Assembly: GCF_900129005.1 (NCBI RefSeq)
Contig: NZ_FQUN01000021.1
Span: forward strand, 1 to 64,000
DNA: 64,000 nt
Direction of reading: 5' to 3'
DNA from: Leeuwenhoekiella marinoflava DSM 3653
GTDB taxonomy: Bacteria; Bacteroidota; Bacteroidia; Flavobacteriales; Flavobacteriaceae
Part shown: one piece after another, positions 43,726 to 53,112 of the stretch
How the letters are laid out: each line of letters starts with the position of its first letter
Position numbering within the stretch: position 1 is the first letter of the stretch
The notes under the pieces: model-generated
Told to the model about the DNA's origin: nothing
The model's input: only the letters and a program-made list of their open reading frames with translations
The model's database searches: none
Made by a program: the position numbers and the translations under genes

Positions 43726-46173
43726 ATGTATTTAAAAAAAGAACATATAATCGCAACCCTATTTTTTGCCTTCACAAGTTCTGCAATGTTTGCACAATAT
43801 GTGGTTCAGGGAAAAGTAGTTTCTGCAGCTTCCAACGAACCTGTCCCAAATGCCGAAGTGTTTCTCACTACTCTAAGAAAATCAACCATCACGAATGATT
43901 TTGGGGATTTCAAATTTCAGGACATTCCAAAAGGGACCTATAATTTTACCGTATTTGCCTACGAGTATGCTATACTGGATCACGAGGTTAGCATTTCCGA
44001 TGATACGTCACTGAACTTAGAACTTGAATCTTTGGGCATAGAACTTTCTGAAGTAGTGGTCACCCAAAGAAAAGAACGCCTTTTCGCCCTAAAACGATTA
44101 AGGGACGTTGAGGGAACTGCCATTTATGCGGGCAAGAAGAGCGAAGTGGTATTGGTAAGCAACCTTACCGCTAACCTTGCCGGCGGTAATGCCAGGCAGA
44201 TATACTCCCAAGTGGTCGGGCTCAATATCTACGAAAACAACGATGCGGGACTGCAATTGAATATTGGTGGGCGTGGCCTCAATCCCAACCGCAGTGCAAA
44301 CTTCAATACAAGACAAAATGGTTATGACATCTCTGCAGATGTACTGGGATATCCCGAAAGTTACTATACACCGCCGGCTGAATCCATTTCAGAGATCGAA
44401 GTGGTACGCGGTGCGGCATCTTTGCAGTATGGGACACAATTTGGAGGCCTTATCAATTTTAAACTGAAACAACCCGATCCCAACAAGAAAATAGAGTGGA
44501 TATCCCGGCAATCCTTGGGTTCTTACAACTTGTTCACCAGTTTTAACAGTTTAGGCGGGACCTTGGGCAAGGTAGGTTATTATACTTTTTTCAACTATAA
44601 AAAAGGAAATAGTTTTCGTCCCAACTCCCAGTTTGAATCCTTCAATGGCTACGTACATTTGGATTATTCGCCTACAGAAAGGACCAAAATTTCCTTTGAG
44701 GTAAGCTATTTAAACTATTTGGCACAGCAACCGGGCGGTCTTACCGATGAACAGTTTGAGGAAGACCCCACGTTTAGCAACCGAACCCGAAACTGGTTTA
44801 ATGTGGATTGGAAATTATATGCTATGCGATTGGAACACGCTTTGAGCAATAAAACCGATTTTAGCCTCAACCTCTTTGCCTTGGACGCCTATAGGAAATC
44901 GGTTGGTTTTCGCGAAAACAGGGTTTCACAGGAGGATGATGTGGAGGCTCCAAGGGAATTGATAGTAGGTAATTTTAACAATTGGGGGGCAGAGGCCCGT
45001 TTGTTGACGCGGTATAATTTCTTCGGAAAAGAGAATACGGTGCTTTTTGGTGGAAAGTACTATCAATCCAATAATACAGAGCGGCAGGGGCCCGGCAGCA
45101 ACGGCAGCAACGCCAATTTTAATTTTGAAGAACAGACCTACCCCAACTACCCAAGGCAAAGCGATTTTAGGTTTCCGAACTTGAACCTTGCCCTGTTTTC
45201 CGAAAATGTCTTTAAGTTCTCCGAAAAAATTTCGGTAACTCCTGGGCTACGGTTTGAATATATAAAGACTAGAAGTAGGGGCGAATTTAAACGGATCAAC
45301 TTTGATATTGCAGGTAACCCCATCTTAAACGAAGATGTGGCGGATAACCGTGATCTTGAACGTTCTTTTATTTTATTGGGTGTTGGGCTAAGTTATAAAC
45401 CCCATAAAACGGTTGAACTATATGGGAATATAAGCCAGAATTACCGCTCGGTTACTTTTAATGATATTAGAATTACCAATCCGTCATTGACCGTAGATCC
45501 CAACATCAAAGATGAGCAAGGATATACTTTTGATATAGGGGCTCGCGGGCGAATAAAGAAATACCTTTCCTATGATGTGGGAGCATTTTTTTTAAATTAC
45601 AAAGATCGTTTGGGTGTGATATTACGGGAAGTAAGTGATATCCAACAGGAGCGGTTTAGAGGGAACATAGGGGATGCCATTACCTATGGCATTGAAAGTT
45701 TTGTGGACTGGAATATATGGGAAACCCTGTCCACAGAAAAAAACGATATCAAACTCGGTACTTTTGTCAACCTGGCCCTTACAGATTCAAAATACACCTC
45801 TTCCCAAGAAAACAATGTGAAGGGCAAAAAAGTGGAGTTCATTCCCGGTATTAACCTAAAAACAGGATTAAATTTTGGGTATAAAGACTTTTTGGGTAGT
45901 TTGCAATATACTTATTTGGGCCAACAGTTTACCGATGCCACCAATTCGCCCAGGGATTTTCAAAGCCAGAGTGGTATTGTAGGTGAAATACCTGCCTATA
46001 ATATTATGGATCTTTCTTTTTCCTATACCTATAATCGGTTTAAACTGGAAGCGGGGGTCAACAATGTTTTGAACGAAAGTTATTTTACACGCCGTGCGAC
46101 GGGCTATCCGGGCCCAGGGATCATACCAAGTTTACCACGAACCATATATGTGCTCTTACAACTTAAATTTTGA
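43726..46173 (+). CDS. TonB-dependent receptor
   Basis: 815 residues. Signal peptide (FFAFTSSAMFAQ), a carboxypeptidase-regulatory-like domain (about 28-110: VVQGKVVSAASNEPVPNAEV), the plug (YAGKKSEVVLVSNLTANLAG, IEVVRGAASLQYGTQFGGLI), then a 22-strand barrel ending in an aromatic residue (YVLLQLKF). The FecA-like plug and the DUF4856-imelysin-HTTM neighbours suggest a ferric-chelate receptor. Last gene of the operon. Confidence 0.93.
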   Translation: MYLKKEHIIATLFFAFTSSAMFAQYVVQGKVVSAASNEPVPNAEVFLTTLRKSTITNDFGDFKFQDIPKGTYNFTVFAYEYAILDHEVSISDDTSLNLELESLGIELSEVVVTQRKERLFALKRLRDVEGTAIYAGKKSEVVLVSNLTANLAGGNARQIYSQVVGLNIYENNDAGLQLNIGGRGLNPNRSANFNTRQNGYDISADVLGYPESYYTPPAESISEIEVVRGAASLQYGTQFGGLINFKLKQPDPNKKIEWISRQSLGSYNLFTSFNSLGGTLGKVGYYTFFNYKKGNSFRPNSQFESFNGYVHLDYSPTERTKISFEVSYLNYLAQQPGGLTDEQFEEDPTFSNRTRNWFNVDWKLYAMRLEHALSNKTDFSLNLFALDAYRKSVGFRENRVSQEDDVEAPRELIVGNFNNWGAEARLLTRYNFFGKENTVLFGGKYYQSNNTERQGPGSNGSNANFNFEEQTYPNYPRQSDFRFPNLNLALFSENVFKFSEKISVTPGLRFEYIKTRSRGEFKRINFDIAGNPILNEDVADNRDLERSFILLGVGLSYKPHKTVELYGNISQNYRSVTFNDIRITNPSLTVDPNIKDEQGYTFDIGARGRIKKYLSYDVGAFFLNYKDRLGVILREVSDIQQERFRGNIGDAITYGIESFVDWNIWETLSTEKNDIKLGTFVNLALTDSKYTSSQENNVKGKKVEFIPGINLKTGLNFGYKDFLGSLQYTYLGQQFTDATNSPRDFQSQSGIVGEIPAYNIMDLSFSYTYNRFKLEAGVNNVLNESYFTRRATGYPGPGIIPSLPRTIYVLLQLKF

Positions 46174-46338
46174 GTTAATCTGCATTAATGACAAAAATCA
46201 TATTTCTGTTGAACCTTTAAAATTATCTTCGCATTAATTAATTTTGCTGTTAATTCATAAAAATTTGATAACAAGCTTGTTAAACAGCAGCATTTAATTT
46301 ACGAAAACATTTAATGTTAGACAAAATTTATTAATACT

Positions 46339-46761
46339 GTGAAATCTTTTTTTACCAAAATACTATCTTTTTTTTTAGCAGTTTTTATACTGTTTTCTAC
46401 TTCTTCTTTCACGGTGGATATGCACTTTTGCTGTAATAAATTGGTGGATATGGCTTTTTTTAGTAAGGCAGAATCCTGTATGGAGATTGTACAAAAAAAA
46501 GATAATAATTCCAAGCAATGTACTTCCATACAAGAGAAGGATTGTTGCGATAATCAGACCATTGTAAAAGAAGGAGATGACACCTTTAAGAAGTCCAATA
46601 CAATTTTAGAGATTGAGACTTTAGTTTTCTTAAATACTTTTTTTAATACTTATATTAATCTGTTCGAGGGGCTAGAAGAAAAAGTCATTTCTTTTAAAAC
46701 CTATAGGCCGCCTTTATTATCTACAGATATTATAATTCTCAACGAGACCTTCTTAATTTGA
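46339..46761 (+). CDS. HYC_CC_PP family protein
   Basis: 140 residues from a GTG start, supported by alignment of the signal-like start with the 39267-39683 paralogue. Motifs MHFCCNK, KDCC and YRPPLLSTDI correspond to HYC, CC and PP. Function unknown. It opens the plus-strand copper module just as its paralogue opens the minus-strand one. Confidence 0.8.
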   Translation: MKSFFTKILSFFLAVFILFSTSSFTVDMHFCCNKLVDMAFFSKAESCMEIVQKKDNNSKQCTSIQEKDCCDNQTIVKEGDDTFKKSNTILEIETLVFLNTFFNTYINLFEGLEEKVISFKTYRPPLLSTDIIILNETFLI

Positions 46762-46932
46762 TTTTCTACATCGCAGATTGACTTTAATCTGCATTACCTC
46801 TATAGCCAAAGTTTCACTTCTGGCTAACATTTGTTGTACTCTATTCCCAACAATACTATACACCATTAACCCTGTTAGGTCTTAACCTTTCAAACCATTG
46901 AGTTAAAACTCAATGACAATACATTATATACT

Positions 46933-47514
46933 ATGAGCAAACCAAAAGAATTTTGGATTAAGAATATGGTCTGTAATCGCTGCTTAAAAGTAATTATGCA
47001 GGAGTTACAAGAACTTGAAGTAACCGTACTTTCATTGGAATTGGGAAGATTGTTAGTAGAAGCACCAAATAAAACAGACAGTGAAATCATCAATGCAGTA
47101 ACAACCGTGCTTCACGCCAATGATTTTGAAATAGTGCAGAACGAAGAAGAAATGCTCGTAGAAAGAATCAAGATTATTCTAATTGAACAATTACAAGAGC
47201 TACCATTACATATCAAAGTAAAAACATCTGAACTATTGGCATCAAGCCTTCATAGGGAATACAAGACATTGAGTAAATTATTTTCAGCAAATCAACAGAC
47301 AACCATTGAAAAGTACTTTATCAAATTAAAGATAGAGAAAGTTAAAGAGCTCATTCAACTCAAACAACATTCCTTTTCAGATATAGGGTACTTATTGGAC
47401 TACAGCAGCGTCAACCATCTGTCTAGACAGTTCAAAGAAGTAATTGGAGTGAGTATGACCGATTATAAAAATACTGAAAACTGGAAAAGAAATTTTTACG
47501 ATGAAATTATGTAG
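46933..47514 (+). CDS. AraC-family regulator with N-terminal HMA-like domain
   Basis: 193 residues, same plan as the 33626 gene. Residues 1-80: FWIKNMVCNRCLKVIMQELQ with its CxxC pair and a predicted beta-alpha-beta run. Residues about 115-190: helix-turn-helix pair (IEKYFIKLKIEKVKELIQLK; IGYLLDYSSVNHLSRQFKEV, IGVSMTDYK). Presumed copper or silver sensor of the plus-strand module. Stands 171 bases after the HYC_CC_PP gene. Confidence 0.85.
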   Translation: MSKPKEFWIKNMVCNRCLKVIMQELQELEVTVLSLELGRLLVEAPNKTDSEIINAVTTVLHANDFEIVQNEEEMLVERIKIILIEQLQELPLHIKVKTSELLASSLHREYKTLSKLFSANQQTTIEKYFIKLKIEKVKELIQLKQHSFSDIGYLLDYSSVNHLSRQFKEVIGVSMTDYKNTENWKRNFYDEIM

Positions 47515-47584
47515 ATAACAACGAAAGTTATGCAGATAAACGCTTAAGGCAATCATTAATTTTATCAAAATAAATCAAACTAAA

Positions 47585-48187
47585 ATGAAAAAACTACTCA
47601 TCACATTAGTATTAATTCCCTTTCTAGGGATTACACAAACTATAGAAAATTTAGAGTACATCTCGCCTTTTAACAATGAAGTAGCTGCCATTAAAAAAGG
47701 GAACGAATGGGGGTTTATTGACCAAGACGGCAAAGTAATCATTGATTTTCGAAATGATTTGGTGCTAACCAAAACAGGAAATGCAACCTACCCCATATTC
47801 AGTAACGAAAAATGCTTGATTGCCCATCAAAAAGATGGCATACTGTATTATGGCTATATCGATAAAACTGGAAAAACTGTCATTACACCTCAATTCTTGA
47901 ATGCGACCAATTTCGAATATGATAAGGCATTGGTACTAAAAGTTGAAAAAGAGACCATAGGCTATAATGACATTTTCAACAAAGACGTCGTTAGCTACCA
48001 TTATTTTGAAGTAATTATAGATAAACAAGGAAAAGCCATTGACCATCTAACTCAATTGGCCATTCATATATCGCCTAAAGATAAGGAGGATAAAAATCCA
48101 CCTACCATAACATCTAAATTCATTTCGGAAAATTTAGTGGCCATTAAAGACAGCAACAAGAAATGGCGTTTAAAAAAAATTGAATAA
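47585..48187 (+). CDS. WG-repeat exported protein
   Basis: 200 residues with a signal peptide (LLITLVLIPFLGITQT). WG beta-repeats: NEWGFIDQDGKVIIDF and LYYGYIDKTGKTVITPQFLN. WG repeats build beta-folds of unknown ligand. A terminator follows at 48264. Confidence 0.8.
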   Translation: MKKLLITLVLIPFLGITQTIENLEYISPFNNEVAAIKKGNEWGFIDQDGKVIIDFRNDLVLTKTGNATYPIFSNEKCLIAHQKDGILYYGYIDKTGKTVITPQFLNATNFEYDKALVLKVEKETIGYNDIFNKDVVSYHYFEVIIDKQGKAIDHLTQLAIHISPKDKEDKNPPTITSKFISENLVAIKDSNKKWRLKKIE

Positions 48188-48263
48188 CAATGAAAAAGTT
48201 CCCGACAGAAATGAAATTAAAGAAGATTGAAAACCTTTTTAAATCTGACAGTTAATAGCTGAT

Positions 48264-48309
48264 AACCCATTCCCTAAACTACGGTTTGTGGATTGTTGGG
48301 AATGGGTTT
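48264..48309 (+). terminator. intrinsic terminator after WG-repeat gene
   Basis: AACCCATTCCC (48264-48274) and GGGAATGGGTT (48298-48308) form an 11-bp perfect stem with a 23-base loop, then TATAAAAATAAA. The T run is poor, so efficiency is uncertain. Confidence 0.55.
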
Positions 48310-48346
48310 ATAAAAATAAATGTTTAACTCAATAAAATAGAAAATT

Positions 48347-48808
48347 ATGAAAACATTACTAATTGTTTTATCAACAATCGGGCTTTTAAGCTTAAGCAGT
48401 TGCAACCAAGGAGCAGATCCTCAAGCACTATTGGAAAATCCTGAAACTCGTACGGAGGTGTTTAATGCCGTTACCGAGAACCACGATTATATGACCGAGT
48501 TTATGGAAAGTATGCACGGCAGTCAACACACAATGGCAATGATGCAGGGCAACAAAAAAATGATGGGCTCTATGATGCAAGGAGAAGGAATGCAAATGAT
48601 GATGAAGGACAGTACAATGATGCATTCGATGATGAACCAAATGATGAATGACGGAAAAATGATGGGAACAATGATGAAAATGATGCACGAAAAAGGAATG
48701 ATGAGCGAGGACTGTATGGAATCTTGCTCAAAGATGATGGGCGAAAAAGGAATGGATATGCAGAATATGAATAGTCCAAACAAACAGGATCATACCGAGC
48801 ATCATTAA
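48347..48808 (+). CDS. Met-rich exported lipoprotein (putative copper binder)
   Basis: 153 residues, signal peptide with lipobox (TIGLLSLSSC-N). The mature part has over 25 Met in MMxxM, MxxM and MMKMM patterns, with a C-terminal Cys pair (EDCMESC) and His-rich end (DHTEHH). Dense Met motifs bind Cu(I)/Ag(I) in the periplasm. No named family. Probably a periplasmic copper sponge, inferred from composition and setting. Confidence 0.75.
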   Translation: MKTLLIVLSTIGLLSLSSCNQGADPQALLENPETRTEVFNAVTENHDYMTEFMESMHGSQHTMAMMQGNKKMMGSMMQGEGMQMMMKDSTMMHSMMNQMMNDGKMMGTMMKMMHEKGMMSEDCMESCSKMMGEKGMDMQNMNSPNKQDHTEHH

Positions 48809-48833
48809 TTTTTAACTTCTAAATACAAAAACA

Positions 48834-49091
48834 ATGAAAAACAATCACTGGATTTGGATGGTCATAGGTTGTGGGCTACCACTATTGTTCATCTTTTTAG
48901 CGCCCTCATTTGGTATAGGAGGTGGTTCATCACTATTTATTTTCATCCTTTTTATGTTCGGCATCCATCTGTTTATGCCCCACGGTTCACACGGACACGG
49001 AAGGCACAATAATCATAAGCATCAGGATAGCGACCACAATCATTCTGAACAAGAAACAAAAGAAGAACACAAAGGACATCAACATCACTAA
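48834..49091 (+). CDS. DUF2933-like His-rich membrane protein
   Basis: 85 residues. Two membrane helices (IWMVIGCGLPLLFIFLAP; FIFILFMFGIHLFM) and a His-rich tail (HGSHGHGRHNNHKHQDSDHN, then HSEQETKEEHKGHQHH). It matches the DUF2933 type seen in metal clusters. The tail would bind Cu(II), Zn or Ni. Confidence 0.75.
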   Translation: MKNNHWIWMVIGCGLPLLFIFLAPSFGIGGGSSLFIFILFMFGIHLFMPHGSHGHGRHNNHKHQDSDHNHSEQETKEEHKGHQHH

Positions 49092-49103
49092 AAACTATAT
49101 ACA

Positions 49104-49322
49104 ATGAAACAAAAATTTCAAATAAACGGAATTAGTTGTGGTGGATGTGTAGCAAGGGTCAAGAAGACTTTGGAAGAACATCCCAATATCGAAAAGGCAG
49201 AAATTTTTCTGGCACCAAAAGGAGCTACACGTATCACGATGAATGAAGCACTTTCGGTTGCCGACTTGCAAAAGCAACTCGATGAGCTCAATGGATATAC
49301 AATCACAGAACTTAATCAATAA
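49104..49322 (+). CDS. HMA-domain metallochaperone
   Basis: 72 residues, one HMA domain with the motif SCGGCVARVK (Cys near residues 11 and 14). A copper chaperone resembling CopZ, but with a different sequence from the 10081-10293 product. Confidence 0.85.
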   Translation: MKQKFQINGISCGGCVARVKKTLEEHPNIEKAEIFLAPKGATRITMNEALSVADLQKQLDELNGYTITELNQ

Positions 49323-49342
49323 CAATTAAAATCTAAAAAACT

Positions 49343-49561
49343 ATGCATTTATACGACGGACACTTTGGAGGAATGCACCTAATATGGTGGATTATATGGA
49401 TCATTTTAATTGCTTGGATCTTTTTTATCCCAGCTGACATACCCTATCAAAAAACAAAGAAGGAAAGCCCATTAGAGATTCTTAAAAAACGCTTTGCAAA
49501 AGGTGAAATTTCTAAGGAAGAATACGAAGAATCTGTAAAGATTTTAAAGTCAGAAAACTAA
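49343..49561 (+). CDS. SHOCT domain small membrane protein
   Basis: 72 residues. One membrane helix (WWIIWIILIAWIFFI) then a SHOCT module (ILKKRFAKGEISKEEYEESV), paralogous to 30961-31155. Confidence 0.85.
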   Translation: MHLYDGHFGGMHLIWWIIWIILIAWIFFIPADIPYQKTKKESPLEILKKRFAKGEISKEEYEESVKILKSEN

Positions 49562-49578
49562 CTGAAAATCATAAAACT

Positions 49579-49857
49579 ATGTATCGATTAAACATAAAAA
49601 AACTCGGTTTTGCTTTTGGTCTAACAGGATCCTTAATTTATTTGGGCTGTATGATTGTGATGGCCACAGCGGGTCAAGAAGGAACAATCACCTTCTTTAA
49701 TAGCCTCTTACACGGTCTAGACACCACGAATATTATAAGAATGGATGTTCCTCTAATAGAAGCATTATTCGGTATCGTTCAAACATTCATTTTAGGGTGG
49801 CTTATTGGTGCGTGCATAGGTGCTTTTTATAATGCTCAAATTAAAGTAAAAAGATAA
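49579..49857 (+). CDS. DUF5676-like membrane protein
   Basis: 92 residues, two membrane helices (FGLTGSLIYLGCMIVMAT; TFILGWLIGACIGAFYN). It resembles the DUF5676 family of small inner-membrane proteins in metal islands. Function unknown. Ends 3 bases before the multicopper oxidase ATG. Confidence 0.75.
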   Translation: MYRLNIKKLGFAFGLTGSLIYLGCMIVMATAGQEGTITFFNSLLHGLDTTNIIRMDVPLIEALFGIVQTFILGWLIGACIGAFYNAQIKVKR

Positions 49858-49860
49858 ATT

Positions 49861-51135
49861 ATGGATAGAAGAGATTTTTTAGCCACTGGAGCTGTTTCGA
49901 CAGCAGGGATGCTATTCTTTCCTGGTAACTTACTAGCCAAGGAAGCAAAAACTAACAATAAGCACAAACTAGTACAAACGCTACCCTATAAAATGGATGG
50001 CGAGTGGAAAGAGTTTGAGCTGTATATAGATGTTCATACCCACGAGCCTGCGCCAGGTTATAAGTATCATACGCTTGCTTTTAATGATATGATTCCTGGG
50101 CCAGAAATAAGAGTAAATGCTGGGGATAAGGTACGCGTCAAATTCATCAATAAAACAGATTTAAACCATACCATACATTGGCACGGTGTTTATGTGCCTT
50201 GGCGAATGGACGGCGTTCCTTTCGTTACACAACTGCCAGTAATGCCCAAAAATGAATTCATATACGAGTTTGTAGCAGAGCCTGAAGGAACACACTTTTA
50301 CCATTGTCATTGGGGAACACTTATGCATATGCAGGCAGGAATGTTTGGTAGTCTTATTGTTGAAAACCCAAACGATTCAATTAAAAAGAAATTCCCCTAT
50401 GAACGTGAATATACTCTAGTGTACTCATCACACGACACTAACTATATACGTGAAGAAATGAATAGTATGCTAGAGCGAATGAAACAGCGTAGCTATTTGA
50501 TGAAACAAGGAAGGTTTAATAGCGAGCAATGGGCGGTTTTTGATAATAAGGAACAGTTTACCGCCAGTTTAGAAAACGGATATCAACCACCATACGTAAC
50601 CAACCGAAGATCAAATTCAGATCTACCACAAGCCAATTGGTTTACAGTTAACGGTAAGTCATATCCATCTACACCTTATTTGTTTATCAAATCTGGAGAG
50701 AACATTCGAATTCGGCTTATAAACGCTGGTGCAGAAACCCATCATTTACATCTACACGGACACGATTTTTGGATGGTAGCTGACGATGGAGTACCTCTAG
50801 AGAACCCTTTCAAACGCAACACAGTGCCTCTTACACCTGGTAAAACTTTTGACATTATTGTTGAAGGCAAGAACAGGGGTATTTGGACTTTTCACGATCA
50901 CGACACGCGTAAAGTGACCAATAACGGTTTATATCCTGGAGGAAATTTGTTAGCACTAGTATACGAAGACTTACCAGCTGATGAGTTGATTATTTCAAAA
51001 CATTCAGGAAATCCAATGTACAATCCAAATGCTGGTATGGGAGATATGAAAGGTATGGAAAACAAAAATATGGGAAGTATGAACAAAATGATGTTTGGAG
51101 AAGATAAACTTCCAAAAATCGCTCTTGATGAATAA
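49861..51135 (+). CDS. Tat-exported multicopper oxidase with displaced type 1 site
   Basis: 424 residues. A Tat signal (MDRRDFLATGAVSTAGMLFF). Cluster His come from HWHGVYV (about 103), FYHCHWG (about 147), HHLHLHGHDF (about 296) and TFHDHDT (about 341). The type 1 ligands appear in the first domain: Cys of HCH, His of LMH and Met of AGM (residues about 148-160), whereas the last motif, which has HCH in laccases and CopA, reads HDHD without Cys. A C-terminal Met-rich tail (MGDMKGMENKNMGSMNKMMF) follows. Probably a copper oxidase, but of unusual layout. Confidence 0.88.
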   Translation: MDRRDFLATGAVSTAGMLFFPGNLLAKEAKTNNKHKLVQTLPYKMDGEWKEFELYIDVHTHEPAPGYKYHTLAFNDMIPGPEIRVNAGDKVRVKFINKTDLNHTIHWHGVYVPWRMDGVPFVTQLPVMPKNEFIYEFVAEPEGTHFYHCHWGTLMHMQAGMFGSLIVENPNDSIKKKFPYEREYTLVYSSHDTNYIREEMNSMLERMKQRSYLMKQGRFNSEQWAVFDNKEQFTASLENGYQPPYVTNRRSNSDLPQANWFTVNGKSYPSTPYLFIKSGENIRIRLINAGAETHHLHLHGHDFWMVADDGVPLENPFKRNTVPLTPGKTFDIIVEGKNRGIWTFHDHDTRKVTNNGLYPGGNLLALVYEDLPADELIISKHSGNPMYNPNAGMGDMKGMENKNMGSMNKMMFGEDKLPKIALDE

Positions 51136-51152
51136 TTTATAAAACAGTTAAA

Positions 51153-52307
51153 ATGAAAAAAATCATATATATAGCCATCTTAATTTCTGGGCTTGCAAAC
51201 GCACAGATTACACCAGAATTTGAAATTGGAGCCAAAGGTGTTTTCTCAGGCAATTTAAACTTTAATTCCGAAGAGTCCAATGCAGTTACAGATTTCTCTG
51301 ATACCCAATTATTAATGGGGCTTAGCCAAAAGCTTTATAACAACTGGAGAGCGCAATTTGTTTTAGGGCTTCAATTTCCTGATGCCAATTCAAATTTGGG
51401 CGAGGTCTTTTACAATAATATTTTTATGAAATTGGAAGACCAAACCAACATTTTTAAAGTAGGGCGTACACTTGCACAGACCAACTTAAATGAATTCCCA
51501 ACATTACGTGATGATGATGCACAACAGTTCGTCTATGCACTCAACCCATTTTCTGATGGTGTAAATACAGAACGTGACCAATATGCCAATGTACTGGATT
51601 ACACACACATATTTAAGCAACGCTTTTCTGTTTCAATACACGGTGAAAACTTCTACGATAGTTTAGAACCTAACGATTTTAGGTTAAACTCTATGGGACT
51701 ATCGTTGGTTTACAGAGTACCAGAAAGTCAAAGGTGGAATAGAAATATCTTACAACAAATTGGATTGAGTTACAACAACTATTTCACTGATAGACCAGGA
51801 TATTCTAACGATTTTGACTCTTCGGTAAAAAACTTACTTTTTAGTACTATACTGAATTTAAAGCCAGACCCAATAAATTTTGTGGATTTTAAATTTCAAG
51901 CTATTCAAAACTTTGGTTGGGATGAAATAACAGAGCTTAATGATTATTTTGATTACACAAGAACGCAGTCAACATCTCTCTTTGGTACTTTTAGATATTT
52001 GAAACAAAAATTAGAACGCCCACATTATCAAATTTCTGTTGGTGGTGGTTATAAATCCTTGGACAATTTATCGACCGACTCAAACCAATTACTATTTATA
52101 GCAAACGGGTTTTATCGAATGGGGCAAAATTTTGATATTGGATTTCAGTATAGATATACTGAAAATGAAGGTTTTACACAAAACCTTTTTGGAAAAAATG
52201 AGCATCGTCTACAACTAGCTATTGTATATTCTTTTAGTCAAATATTTAATAAGCAGTTTGGTGACCGCGAAGACTTATTAAACTTAGAACACAATTATAT
52301 AAAATAA
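51153..52307 (+). CDS. outer-membrane beta-barrel protein
   Basis: 384 residues, signal peptide (IIYIAILISGLANAQ). The rest alternates polar and aromatic residues in amphipathic strands (WRAQFVLGLQFPD; GFQYRYTENEGFTQN; HRLQLAIVYSF), typical of a porin-like barrel. No named family. It follows the multicopper oxidase by 17 bases and might work with it, as CopB does with CopA, by inference. Confidence 0.65.
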   Translation: MKKIIYIAILISGLANAQITPEFEIGAKGVFSGNLNFNSEESNAVTDFSDTQLLMGLSQKLYNNWRAQFVLGLQFPDANSNLGEVFYNNIFMKLEDQTNIFKVGRTLAQTNLNEFPTLRDDDAQQFVYALNPFSDGVNTERDQYANVLDYTHIFKQRFSVSIHGENFYDSLEPNDFRLNSMGLSLVYRVPESQRWNRNILQQIGLSYNNYFTDRPGYSNDFDSSVKNLLFSTILNLKPDPINFVDFKFQAIQNFGWDEITELNDYFDYTRTQSTSLFGTFRYLKQKLERPHYQISVGGGYKSLDNLSTDSNQLLFIANGFYRMGQNFDIGFQYRYTENEGFTQNLFGKNEHRLQLAIVYSFSQIFNKQFGDREDLLNLEHNYIK

Positions 52308-52313
52308 AAGTAA

Positions 52314-53108
52314 GTGACCTATACCACGCAACATATTAAAACAATAATTGTACAGATACTTATTTGGGCAGGTATTTTCTACTTCTTGGTACACCCTTTC
52401 ACAATGGTGCTCTATTGGTTTGAGTACAGCAATACGGCATTCTCATTTTCCTTGTTTCAAGACGTTTTAAAAACTCGTTTTTTAGAGTCTTTCTCTTTTG
52501 ATATGAGGGGAATGGGTGGTTTGCTCACGCTTTTAGGAATTTTTCTAGGTACAATCTCAGGTCTGTTTTTCATAACCATTAAGCAAAAGAATAAGCTTAT
52601 CGGCACACAACAACGATTGCTAATTCGTGATATTGAAGCATTGATACAAGCCGGTGAAAACGTAATGGTGGAGTTCAAGTCTTCCATACGCTATGACTAT
52701 TATCGAAAAACAACCAATAAGGAACTGGAGCTGGTTATTGCTAAAACTATCACTGGTTTTATGAATGCAAAGGGTGGCAAACTAATTATTGGTGTAGATG
52801 ATGACGGAAATGTTTTAGGATTAGAAAAAGATTATAAAACACTTAAACACAAGAACAGGGATGGTTATGAGCGGGAAGTTTTCAGAATCATTTCTACACA
52901 ATTAGGTCACGAGGCTTGTTTCAGTAATCATATTTCATTCTATAGTTTAAATGAAAAAGATGTGTGTTTAGTAGATATCGAACCTTCTGAAAAACCTGTT
53001 TATGTTAGCGATACCGAAAACACCACCTTTTATGTTCGTACTGGCAACGCCACCTATCCACTTACGGTCAAGGAGGCAGTTAATTATTTAGAAACTAGAA
53101 AAATATAA
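52314..53108 (+). CDS. membrane protein with Schlafen/AlbA_2 domain
   Basis: 264 residues from a GTG start 6 bases after the previous stop. Two membrane helices in the first 90 residues, then an AlbA_2 domain (about 105-255: VMVEFKSSIRYDYYRKTTNK; KTITGFMNAKGGKLIIGVDD; TFYVRTGNATYPLT). AlbA_2 domains bind nucleic acid or act in nucleases and regulators; a membrane-tethered form is less usual. Role in the copper module unknown. Confidence 0.78.
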   Translation: MTYTTQHIKTIIVQILIWAGIFYFLVHPFTMVLYWFEYSNTAFSFSLFQDVLKTRFLESFSFDMRGMGGLLTLLGIFLGTISGLFFITIKQKNKLIGTQQRLLIRDIEALIQAGENVMVEFKSSIRYDYYRKTTNKELELVIAKTITGFMNAKGGKLIIGVDDDGNVLGLEKDYKTLKHKNRDGYEREVFRIISTQLGHEACFSNHISFYSLNEKDVCLVDIEPSEKPVYVSDTENTTFYVRTGNATYPLTVKEAVNYLETRKI

Positions 53109-53112
53109 AGTT

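Noticed and set aside
46773-46792. GCAGATT / AATCTGC hairpin after the second HYC_CC_PP gene
   Set aside because: The stem is short and no T run follows, so it does not qualify as a terminator.
48428-48783. His-rich and Ile-rich frames on the minus strand
   Set aside because: The patterns arise because ATG-rich Met codons of the 48347 gene read as CAT on the other strand.
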